Under the pieces are notes generated by a model that saw only the letters and a list, made by a program, of their open reading frames with translations, had not been told where the DNA came from and searched no databases. 5,437 nt of DNA from Candidatus Thalassarchaeaceae archaeon. Lineage in GTDB: Archaea > Thermoplasmatota > Poseidoniia > Poseidoniales > Thalassarchaeaceae. This document shows positions 1 to 5,437 of this stretch, in pieces. A program made the position numbers and the translations under genes. Each line of letters opens with the position of its first letter. Position 1 is the stretch's first letter. The DNA is taken from contig JASMAJ010000071.1 in the NCBI GenBank assembly GCA_030754395.1, forward strand, positions 1 to 5,437, given 5' to 3'.

Positions 1-752
1 ACATTGCTATGGTGGGCAAATATACAGGCTTGTCCGACTCATATCTTTCAGTTATCAAAGCCTTGCAGCACAGCGCTTTTGCAGTAGATCGCAAACTAGT
101 CATCGATTGGATTGAATCAACAAATTTGGACCCTATTGAGAAAACGGAGAAGCATGATGAGGCATGGGCTCTATTGAAGTCAGCTGATGGAATTCTAGTT
201 CCTGGAGGATTTGGTGTTAGAGGAGTAGAAGGCAAGATTGCTGCTGCAAACTATGCTCGTGTCAATAATGTCCCATACCTCGGAGTTTGTCTTGGATTAC
301 AAATTGCAACAATTGAGTTCTGTCGCAATGTGCTCGGATTAGAGGGTGCTAATTCGACAGAGTTCGATGAGGACACCCCTAATCCGGCAGTCGTATTCAT
401 GCCTGAAATTTCGAAAACTCACATGGGTGGAACCATGCGCTTGGGAACGAAACCAACACCTTTCCTTGTTGATGACTGTAAGATTCGCCGTCTCTATGGT
501 GGTGCTGACCATGTTGATGAGCGTCATCGTCACCGCTACGAAGTCAATCCAGAACTGATTGAGCAAATCGAGGCTGCAGGTCTAGTGTATGTGGGTAAAG
601 ATGAGACTGGTCAGCGTTGTGAAATTATGGAATTACAAGACCATCCGTACTTTGTTGGAACTCAATATCATCCAGAGTTCAAATCAAGACCAAACCGACC
701 CAGTCCTCCATTCCTAGGGCTTTTGAAGGCTGCAGTTGGGCAAGAAATCTGA
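1..752 (+). CDS. pyrG: CTP synthase (glutamine-hydrolysing), C-terminal part
   Basis: CTP synthase aminates UTP to CTP using ATP and ammonia released from glutamine; it is a cytosolic enzyme of pyrimidine nucleotide synthesis. The gene is open at the left edge: the frame runs from base 3 and continues through the ATG at 9, which encodes an internal Met in the family motif [IM]VGKY, so it is not the start. Counting that Met as residue 1, 247 residues remain. They cover the link into, and all of, the class I glutaminase domain: oxyanion loop GGFGVRG (66-72), nucleophile Cys94 in GVCLGLQ, the MGGTMRLG stretch (139-146), ERHRHRYEVN (171-180), and the catalytic His221/Glu223 of YHPEF. The amidoligase half, usually about 270-290 residues, lies off the window. 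The tail (VGKDETGQRCEI, then SRPNRPSPPFLGL) resembles eukaryotic CTP synthases as I remember them more than E. coli PyrG. The catalytic triad is intact and I see no frameshift. Identification is near certain. Confidence 0.97.
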   Translation, partial: IAMVGKYTGLSDSYLSVIKALQHSAFAVDRKLVIDWIESTNLDPIEKTEKHDEAWALLKSADGILVPGGFGVRGVEGKIAAANYARVNNVPYLGVCLGLQIATIEFCRNVLGLEGANSTEFDEDTPNPAVVFMPEISKTHMGGTMRLGTKPTPFLVDDCKIRRLYGGADHVDERHRHRYEVNPELIEQIEAAGLVYVGKDETGQRCEIMELQDHPYFVGTQYHPEFKSRPNRPSPPFLGLLKAAVGQEI

Positions 753-753
753 A

Positions 754-1218
754 TTATTTCTTCATTATTAGGGCTCCAATTAGGAGTCCCAAGAAGGCGA
801 GTTCTAATTGCTCGTGTACCCAATGCAATTGCATGAACTCAAACCAATGCCCCGGTTGTCCAGCAGCCATCATTCTCAATTGGTCGTTCAAATTACTGAA
901 TCTCAATAGTAAATTTAGCCCACTTAGAGCAATTAGATAAATTCCCGCACCCATCTTTGTATTATCCGAATTGATTAATCCCGCTAGATACAATCCAGAA
1001 ATCAATAAAATTGAAATTATTGTCAATGAGAATACCATCGAATAAATAATCCACTTAAATTCACTATTATATTCAATATGATTCATTAATTCCATCAGTG
1101 CAATAATCACAGCAGGCAATACTAGTACTAGAGCGGTTGTTCCAACAATCATACTAGTTGCGGAGTTACTTTCATTCGGCATTTGAGAACCAGAATTAGA
1201 CATGTTTCCTTCCATCAT
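754..1218 (-). CDS. Small four-helix integral membrane protein of unknown function
   Basis: I do not recognise this family. Counting from an in-frame TTG at 1221, the frame has 155 codons; starts are possible at TTG 1221, ATG 1218, ATG 1215 and ATG 1203. I give 1218 as a compromise. The ATG at 1203 has GGAAGG 4 bases upstream and would also be sound (149 residues); the region in dispute is only a polar, Met/Ser/Asn-rich tail. After that tail come four hydrophobic segments at about residues 23-46, 56-84, 90-107 and 137-152 (TTG numbering), ending in a short MKK tail. Between helices 3 and 4 lies a loop with three His, three Trp/Phe and several Met (residues 117-136, HWFEFMQLHWVHE), the most distinctive part of the protein. 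There is no signal peptide or enzyme motif. The gene converges on pyrG with one base between stop codons and diverges from the ABC operon, so it is probably transcribed alone. Hydrophobicity and a clean frame of this length support a real gene; its function is unknown. Confidence 0.8.
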   Translation of the reverse strand: MMEGNMSNSGSQMPNESNSATSMIVGTTALVLVLPAVIIALMELMNHIEYNSEFKWIIYSMVFSLTIISILLISGLYLAGLINSDNTKMGAGIYLIALSGLNLLLRFSNLNDQLRMMAAGQPGHWFEFMQLHWVHEQLELAFLGLLIGALIMKK

Positions 1219-1227
1219 CAATTATTC

Positions 1228-1238
1228 ATACTGAGTAT
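1228..1238. repeat. Perfect 11-bp inverted repeat ATACT-G-AGTAT
   Basis: The two 5-base arms are exact reverse complements around a single G. The element overlaps the TATA-like stretch used to propose a promoter for the - strand membrane protein gene, a position where a dimeric repressor could block initiation. At this length a chance occurrence in AT-rich DNA is quite possible, so the operator role is only an inference. Confidence 0.3.
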
Positions 1239-1250
1239 ATCTCTTGAAGT

Positions 1251-1272
1251 TTGACTAAGCATTGCTAATCAA
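1251..1272. repeat. Imperfect inverted repeat midway between divergent promoters
   Basis: Outer arms TTGA (1251-1254) and TCAA (1269-1272) are exact complements. The inner parts CTAAGC and GCTAA also pair if one base is bulged, so the whole reads as an imperfect dyad of about 22 bp. It sits close to the centre of the divergent gap, where a single bound regulator could act on both genes. It could also be chance; no regulator gene is in the window. Confidence 0.25.
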
Positions 1273-1307
1273 ATGACTACAATAGATATTAAACAAAGTC
1301 TAGTCGG

Positions 1308-2012
1308 ATGGCTGTGCTTTCAGTAAGGGGTCTCCACAAAGGATTTGGTTCTGGTGCACAAAGATTAGAGGTCCTCAAAGGAATAGACTTGACTCTTGAA
1401 AAAGGAGAGTTAGTAGCACTGATGGGCCCATCTGGTTGTGGCAAATCTACTCTTCTCAACATTATTGGTGGACTGTTAGATGCTGATTCAGGTTCAATCA
1501 AATTAAATCAATTCAATTATGGAGTCAATCACCCTAGTAAGTTAGTCGATCTCAGGAGAAATGGTATTGGCTGGATTTTCCAAGACTACCATTTAATTGA
1601 GAATCTTTCAGCTTTGGATAATGTCGCTCTTTCTCTCGAGCTTTCTGGGATGTCTTCTATGCAAGCAGAGAAAGAAGCTAGAATTTCACTCGAGAAAGTA
1701 GGGCTAGGTGACAGAATTTCATTCAAACCTGATGAATTATCGGGCGGTCAAAGACAAAGAGTGTCAATCGCTAGAGCGATTTCTGGATCACGTCCTGTAT
1801 TGCTAGCCGATGAACCAACTGGCAATTTGGACATTCAATCAGGAGAGGACATTCTTGTACTCTTCAAGGAACTTTGCTCTAATTCAGGAATTTCTATTCT
1901 AATGGTGACTCATGACCCAATTCTCGCATCAAAGGCTGACCGTATGCTTCTCCTTAGAGATGGTACCGTCGCTGCATCTGATATCAAAGAAGCATGGGGG
2001 GATGAGGTCTGA
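1308..2012 (+). CDS. ABC transporter ATP-binding protein, MacB/LolD type
   Basis: This is a cytoplasmic ATPase subunit that should drive the FtsX-type permease encoded directly downstream. It has 234 residues, the normal length for the LolD/MacB/FtsE group. All nucleotide-binding motifs are intact and in order: Walker A GPSGCGKST (40-48), Q-loop Gln92 in WIFQ, signature LSGGQ (144-148), Walker B VLLADE (164-169, with Asp168 and catalytic Glu169), D-loop NLD (173-175) and switch His202 in VTHD. The DEPTGNLD stretch and the 'N-L-S-A-L-D-N-V' segment after the Q-loop are typical of the MacB/LolD branch. The ATG start puts the usual short 'LSVRGLHKGFG' opening at the N-terminus; no Shine-Dalgarno sequence precedes it, and a GTG two codons further in is the only close alternative. 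Its stop TGA shares its last base with the permease ATG, so the two are probably translationally coupled. Family assignment is firm. A specific name such as lolD is not justified, because the substrate is unknown. Confidence 0.95.
   Translation: MAVLSVRGLHKGFGSGAQRLEVLKGIDLTLEKGELVALMGPSGCGKSTLLNIIGGLLDADSGSIKLNQFNYGVNHPSKLVDLRRNGIGWIFQDYHLIENLSALDNVALSLELSGMSSMQAEKEARISLEKVGLGDRISFKPDELSGGQRQRVSIARAISGSRPVLLADEPTGNLDIQSGEDILVLFKELCSNSGISILMVTHDPILASKADRMLLLRDGTVAASDIKEAWGDEV
2004..2008 (+). promoter_or_regulatory. Probable ribosome binding site of the permease gene
   Basis: GAGGT lies inside the last codons of the ATPase gene, 3 bases before the ATG at 2012. It matches the archaeal/bacterial anti-Shine-Dalgarno complement GGAGGTGA in part. 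The spacing is short, but together with the TGATG stop/start overlap it supports ATG 2012 as the permease start and suggests coupled re-initiation. Confidence 0.5.
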
Positions 2013-5000
2013 TGAATTTGAAATCATTACCCGATGCAACTAGAATTGCGATTCTTAGTGCTTGGAGAGGTAGAGCTAGAGGAGCTGCAGTTTTCTCTGG
2101 TGTTTTCCTTGCTAGTTTGGTTATCACCACAGTTCTAGCATACGGAGCTGGATTAATGAGTCTGTTTCTCACGACTGCCGTAGAGTATGAGGAATACGAT
2201 TACCGAGTTGAAATGCACTATCCAATGGATGGTAAGAATCGAACAACCGATGTGTTTGCTTTTGAGTCAATTTGTGAAGATATTTTACTCATTGATGGAG
2301 CCACTGATTGTTCAATTACTGCAGGTCTTCAAGGTAGGCATACGGAGAGTTTTTGGGGTCGTGATGTTCCTCAACAAACTCTCGAGTTAATGTCTATAGA
2401 TGGTCCTGATTCAAATTGGACAAATATAGACCTGTCATGTGCAGAATGTGACGACAATGGTCCACCCACAAATGGGTATAGAGCGGTGCGAATGATAGGT
2501 GCTGAAGCATATGATGGCCCCATGTATGAACGCCACTCACAAAGAGTAATTTCGGGAGAATGGCCAACTAGTGGAGCGGATGCAGTTAACAATCGAAGTG
2601 TTGTAATTCCAGCTAGTATTGCTAATTCAGCTCAAGTTGATGTTGGTGACACATTTTCGGTTTTTAATTTCACATACAATAGCAATTCAACACTTCCGTG
2701 TGAAGAAGTAGATGCAGATGGTAATCCCAAAGAAGCCACAGGATTTTTCCAGTCTGCATATGGATTTGAGAATGAGTATGATTTCTGTAGAGTAACTATT
2801 TCCTTAGATGACCTGACTGTTGCTGCAATTTTTGATGATAGATCATACAGTAGCCCACTAATTTCCAATCAACCAGTATATGTCCCTTGGAACCTCCTTA
2901 CAAGCGAACAGATGGTTGAGTTGATGGCAGGAGATCATACATATCTTGCAGTAACCTTTGACCGGCTCCAATTAGACACCTCAAGTACATCTGCTGCTGA
3001 ATCTGACCTTCGATCTTGGAAGAACCAGATTGACGGGTATTATGACAGCGACAACGATGGCGTCGATGACATTAGAATCCGTGGAGTTGATATGATTGGT
3101 TCGGTGATTTCGTTCTTGCAAATTCTTCTATATTTTGTACAAGCTTTTGATTACATTATTATGATTCCAATTATTTTCCTCAGCCTTAGTGTTCTAATAT
3201 ACGGCCTAATACTTTCCCTTGAACAAAGAAGAAAGGAAATTGCAGTCAACAGAGTGATGGGCGCATCTTCCAAAGGTTTGACACGGATGGTGCTGGCAGA
3301 AATGACTGTAATTTCAACAACTGCATGGTTCGCAGGATATCTAATAGCGATTTTTGCAGTTCCATTCATCCTTTCATCAGATGGATTTATGCAATTTGAT
3401 GTTTCATGGTCCGATTGCTTAGGTCTCAGCAATGGTGAGTGTAACTTAGTAGATATGCCTTCACTAACTTTGAAGTCAACAATTCTGACAGCAGTTTTGA
3501 CTATTGGAATTTCAGTTGGCTTCAGTTTCTACAGAACTCGAGACTTCCTTAGAACCGAGATTAGTGAAGGAGTTGCCATGGTTTCGAAAGCCGGCCGGTC
3601 CTGGTTTTGGCTACATATGTTAGTATTCTTAGTCGGATTAATCGCTTTGCTAGATTATTATTTCGATAAGAGTTCTAGTGTAGACTACAACCTAATCAGT
3701 AATGCTATTCTTGATGGATTGATGACAGTCTTTGGGCCATTCTTCCTTTGGATAGGTGGGGCATTAGTACTCGCTAAATTAGGTGCCAAGGGCCCACAAT
3801 TGATGCAACTATTGCTTTCCAAAACCCCTCTAATCAAGGACATAAAAAGAGGTATTTCAGGTTCAGGATCTGCAGAGGGGGTTGGTCGTCTGGCTTTCAT
3901 TATCGTACTAACTCTCTCTATTGTTACAATGGCGGCTGTACAAGGATATACGGGTACTGCGGTAGATAAGAAATCAGCTGATTTGAGCGTAGGTTCTGAC
4001 CTCCAAGTGACGTTCGCAAATCCTATGAATGAATCCGAGGCCATTTCAGTAGTTTCTCAAGCATGGATAGAAGGAGATAGTAATCTAAATCCTGAAATTA
4101 ATGCTGCAACAGTAATCTCGCTATTTGCTAGTCTTTCTGATGATGAATTCAATTTTGTGACTGTTTGGGTGGTAACTGATGAGGCGGTAGATGTCCTACA
4201 TTGGTCTAATCAAGCATTACCCGGAAATGATTACCGTACCTCTTTGGATTTACTGAAACAAGAAGGCACATTCACTCATGGTAGCAGCTCAAAATTCCAA
4301 CTTGATGTAAGTACGGGCAATACTTACTCCTTCGATATGGTGACCAATCCATTCACAGGTGAGACGACGAGTAAATCATTAGTTGATTTGGGTCAACACA
4401 GTTGGGTTCCGGGGATGTCTTCCAATGTTGCAGAAAATGTAATTTTCATTGGCGAATCAACTGCTCGTTCTTGGTTGAATAATTCTCCATTCATTAGTGA
4501 TGATAACATTCAATCTTCAACTTGGTTCTTTAGTCTCGAAGGATTGTTGGAAGAAAAAGACGGAGAGAATCTTGAACAATTATCTATTCTACTTTCAACA
4601 AATGAACAGGTTAGTTCGGTAACTGATTGGTCAACTTCACATGATGAGGTCTCAAAGAGTGGTGGTCTAATCTTTGGAACCCCCGGTCTATTGAGTCTAC
4701 AATTCGTAGTATCCGCCATGGCTGCAGTTGCATCGTCATTTGTTTTCTTAAGTTTAGTTTTGAATCAAAGACGAAAGGAATTAAGCATCCTTCAGGCCAT
4801 AGGAGCAAGTCCCTCTCAAGTAATGAGATTAGTTCTGTTTGAGATTCTCTCAATCACAATAGTTAGCATGCTTCTTGGTGGCTTGTTGGGAATTGGAATT
4901 TCGTATGGATTCAACGGTCTGTTCAACTTGTTTGGACTAATATTCCAGTCTTTCGGTGGTGCCGGAACCCCAATAGATAGGGATTTGATTTGGCCTATTC

Positions 5001-5113
5001 TAGAATTATTCCAAGTTGGAGGCTTATTGCTTCTATTCGTCTTAGTTGCATTATTAGCAACTACGCGTAAGGCGATTAGTGCGGATCTAGCAACTGTATT
5101 GAAGGGTGAGTAA
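2012..5113 (+). CDS. Large FtsX/MacB-type ABC transporter permease, two FtsX cores and two extracytoplasmic domains
   Basis: This is a membrane subunit of a type VII ABC system. It has 1033 residues, well above the 400-650 of LolC, LolE or MacB. Predicted order: TM1 (25-53); extracytoplasmic domain 1 (54-360) with MacB-like stretches (G-E-W-P near 182-185, VVIP 197-200, VGDTF 211-215, VAAIFDD 270-276); TM2 (about 375-402); coupling segment EQRRKEIAVNRVMGAS (404-419); TM3 (427-454); TM4 (488-507); linking TM5 (531-548) and TM6 (566-590); TM7 (625-645); extracytoplasmic domain 2 (646-888); TM8 (about 889-917); second coupling segment NQRRKELSILQAIGAS (918-933); TM9 (943-968); TM10 (988-1016). 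The basic coupling segments fall on the inside in this model. Eight Cys (88, 100, 143, 146, 230, 259, 469, 477) all lie in predicted outside regions, and a calcium-type loop lies at 345-353. It overlaps the upstream ATPase by one base and is followed one base later by another ATPase. The substrate is unknown; export of lipid or peptide, or control of an outside enzyme, are all possible. Confidence 0.93.
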   Translation: MNLKSLPDATRIAILSAWRGRARGAAVFSGVFLASLVITTVLAYGAGLMSLFLTTAVEYEEYDYRVEMHYPMDGKNRTTDVFAFESICEDILLIDGATDCSITAGLQGRHTESFWGRDVPQQTLELMSIDGPDSNWTNIDLSCAECDDNGPPTNGYRAVRMIGAEAYDGPMYERHSQRVISGEWPTSGADAVNNRSVVIPASIANSAQVDVGDTFSVFNFTYNSNSTLPCEEVDADGNPKEATGFFQSAYGFENEYDFCRVTISLDDLTVAAIFDDRSYSSPLISNQPVYVPWNLLTSEQMVELMAGDHTYLAVTFDRLQLDTSSTSAAESDLRSWKNQIDGYYDSDNDGVDDIRIRGVDMIGSVISFLQILLYFVQAFDYIIMIPIIFLSLSVLIYGLILSLEQRRKEIAVNRVMGASSKGLTRMVLAEMTVISTTAWFAGYLIAIFAVPFILSSDGFMQFDVSWSDCLGLSNGECNLVDMPSLTLKSTILTAVLTIGISVGFSFYRTRDFLRTEISEGVAMVSKAGRSWFWLHMLVFLVGLIALLDYYFDKSSSVDYNLISNAILDGLMTVFGPFFLWIGGALVLAKLGAKGPQLMQLLLSKTPLIKDIKRGISGSGSAEGVGRLAFIIVLTLSIVTMAAVQGYTGTAVDKKSADLSVGSDLQVTFANPMNESEAISVVSQAWIEGDSNLNPEINAATVISLFASLSDDEFNFVTVWVVTDEAVDVLHWSNQALPGNDYRTSLDLLKQEGTFTHGSSSKFQLDVSTGNTYSFDMVTNPFTGETTSKSLVDLGQHSWVPGMSSNVAENVIFIGESTARSWLNNSPFISDDNIQSSTWFFSLEGLLEEKDGENLEQLSILLSTNEQVSSVTDWSTSHDEVSKSGGLIFGTPGLLSLQFVVSAMAAVASSFVFLSLVLNQRRKELSILQAIGASPSQVMRLVLFEILSITIVSMLLGGLLGIGISYGFNGLFNLFGLIFQSFGGAGTPIDRDLIWPILELFQVGGLLLLFVLVALLATTRKAISADLATVLKGE
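3044..3070 (+). other. DxDxDG calcium-type loop in the permease stalk
   Basis: Residues 345-353 of the permease read DSDNDGVDD, with Asp at 345, 347, 349, 352 and 353 and Gly350. This fits the DxDxDGxxD pattern of thrombospondin type 3, dockerin and EF-hand calcium loops. It stands alone rather than in a tandem array and lies at the end of extracytoplasmic domain 1, about 20-30 residues before TM2. Calcium binding is inferred from the pattern only. Confidence 0.6.
5104..5109 (+). promoter_or_regulatory. Ribosome binding site of the second ATPase gene
   Basis: GGGTGA, in the last codons of the permease gene, ends 5 bases before the ATG at 5115 and matches the GGTGA core of the archaeal Shine-Dalgarno sequence. 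It supports ATG 5115 as the start, even though the previous stop codon lies only one base upstream. Confidence 0.6.
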
Positions 5114-5114
5114 A

Positions 5115-5437
5115 ATGACTGGTGAAGTTCCAATTCTAGAGGCTGACTCCCTTTACCATGTCTATGAGTCTAAGGCTGAAGAAGGCAATGTAGTGGCTCT
5201 CCGAGGTCTTTCTGTAAGAGTTAATCCTGGAGAGGCTGTTGCTGTTATCGGGCCCTCTGGATCAGGTAAGTCAACACTACTCAAGTCACTGGGGGGATTA
5301 ATGGCACCTACTGCAGGAAGAGTCTTCCTTGATGGCAAGGATTTGACTAAGATGCAAGGTACAGATCTTGTGCAACATAGGAGGTCAACAGTTTCCTTCA
5401 TTTTCCAAGAAGGAAACTTACTTCCTCATTTATCAGC
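5115..5437 (+). CDS. Second ABC transporter ATP-binding protein, N-terminal part
   Basis: The frame opens at ATG 5115, one base after the permease stop codon, and runs off the right edge after 107 full codons. It is a second MacB/LolD-type ATPase: an N-terminal strand 'ILEADSLYHVYES', Walker A GPSGSGKST (46-54), and Q-loop Gln98 in FIFQEGNLLPHLS, a sequence very typical of this group. The signature motif, Walker B, D-loop and switch His should follow outside the window. It differs from the first ATPase throughout (for example Ser rather than Cys in Walker A, and a longer N-terminal segment before the Walker A motif, which starts at residue 46 rather than 40), so it is a distinct paralogue, not a recent copy. 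The strong GGGTGA ribosome binding site and tight spacing place it in the same operon. It could pair with the first ATPase as a heterodimer on the upstream permease, or serve a further permease downstream; the window does not decide. Confidence 0.93.
   Translation, partial: MTGEVPILEADSLYHVYESKAEEGNVVALRGLSVRVNPGEAVAVIGPSGSGKSTLLKSLGGLMAPTAGRVFLDGKDLTKMQGTDLVQHRRSTVSFIFQEGNLLPHLS

Larger units (their letters stand above)
1219..1307. promoter_or_regulatory. Divergent intergenic promoter region
   Basis: This is the only real non-coding gap in the window, and it must hold the promoters of both the small membrane protein (-) and the ABC operon (+). AT-rich TATA-like stretches are visible: AGATATACT on the - strand (1242-1234), about 20-23 bases upstream of the two upstream ATGs and about 35 from the ATG at 1203, and GATATTAAA on the + strand (1285-1293), about 20 bases upstream of the ATPase ATG. 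Neither is a textbook archaeal TTTATATA box, and the spacings are not ideal, so the exact elements are uncertain. No Shine-Dalgarno sequence precedes the ATG at 1308, which fits a leaderless or nearly leaderless transcript. Two inverted repeats lie inside the region and are listed separately. Confidence 0.5.

Noticed and set aside
339..566. Open frames on both strands inside pyrG
   Set aside because: They overlap the catalytic domain of CTP synthase, whose frame is intact through all motifs; the alternative products look like nothing known.
1996..2001. Run of six G near the ATPase 1 end (and another at 5291-5296) as a slippage or frameshift site
   Set aside because: The reading frames are intact through both runs, and the second encodes the conserved Leu-Gly-Gly-Leu after Walker A; nothing suggests programmed frameshifting.
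3685..4044. 119-codon open frame on the - strand inside the permease gene
   Set aside because: It lies wholly antisense to the confident permease reading frame, its translation shows no domain or membrane pattern, and it has no spacing or ribosome binding site of its own.
2012..5113. The permease as a fusion artefact of two neighbouring permease genes
   Set aside because: The frame is continuous with a coherent ten-helix topology, and the two linker helices between the halves would not be expected from a simple sequencing error joining two genes.
4816..5133. 105-codon open frame on the - strand across the permease end and the second ATPase start
   Set aside because: It crosses two confident coding regions on the other strand and its translation has no recognisable features; it is an antisense shadow.
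5162..5401. 79-codon open frame on the - strand inside the second ATPase
   Set aside because: The + strand frame carries Walker A and the Q-loop at correct spacing, so the - strand frame is a shadow.
1..5437. CRISPR array, insertion sequence, tRNA or rRNA gene, integration site
   Set aside because: I saw no regularly spaced direct repeats, transposase motifs, terminal inverted repeats, or tRNA-like TTCGA/acceptor structures by eye; nearly all bases are in confident protein genes.

Overview
The window looks like a compact prokaryotic chromosome segment, moderately AT-rich by eye, with genes packed almost end to end. My best guess is an uncultivated marine archaeon of the Poseidoniales (Marine Group II) type, at low to moderate confidence. 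The reasons are: a CTP synthase C-terminus of the eukaryote-like subtype; a first operon gene with no Shine-Dalgarno sequence (consistent with a leaderless start) while internal operon genes have one; a very large membrane protein with an Asp-rich DxDxDG calcium-type loop; and several N-X-S/T sequons in predicted outside regions. No rRNA, tRNA or other taxonomic marker is present, so this is inference.

Layout: positions 1-752 (+) are the 3' part of pyrG, covering essentially the whole glutaminase domain of CTP synthase. It converges on a small unrecognised four-helix membrane protein on the - strand (754-1218), with one base between the two stop codons. An 89-bp divergent intergenic region (1219-1307) separates that gene from an ABC transporter operon on the + strand, and holds one perfect and one imperfect inverted repeat. 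The operon is: a complete MacB/LolD-type ABC ATPase (1308-2012); a 1033-residue FtsX/MacB-type permease (2012-5113) overlapping it by one base; and, after a one-base gap, a second ABC ATPase (from 5115) cut off by the window edge.

How the genes work together: the two ATPases flank one very large permease with two FtsX cores and two big extracytoplasmic domains. This is the layout of a type VII (MacB/LolCDE/FtsEX-like) ABC system, in which ATP hydrolysis inside the cell moves domains outside it. The permease is asymmetric: all eight of its cysteines and its calcium-type loop lie in the first half, in regions predicted to be outside the cell. The second ATPase suggests that another permease follows beyond the window. 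The substrate cannot be read from the sequence. No stretch over 300 bases lacks a gene.
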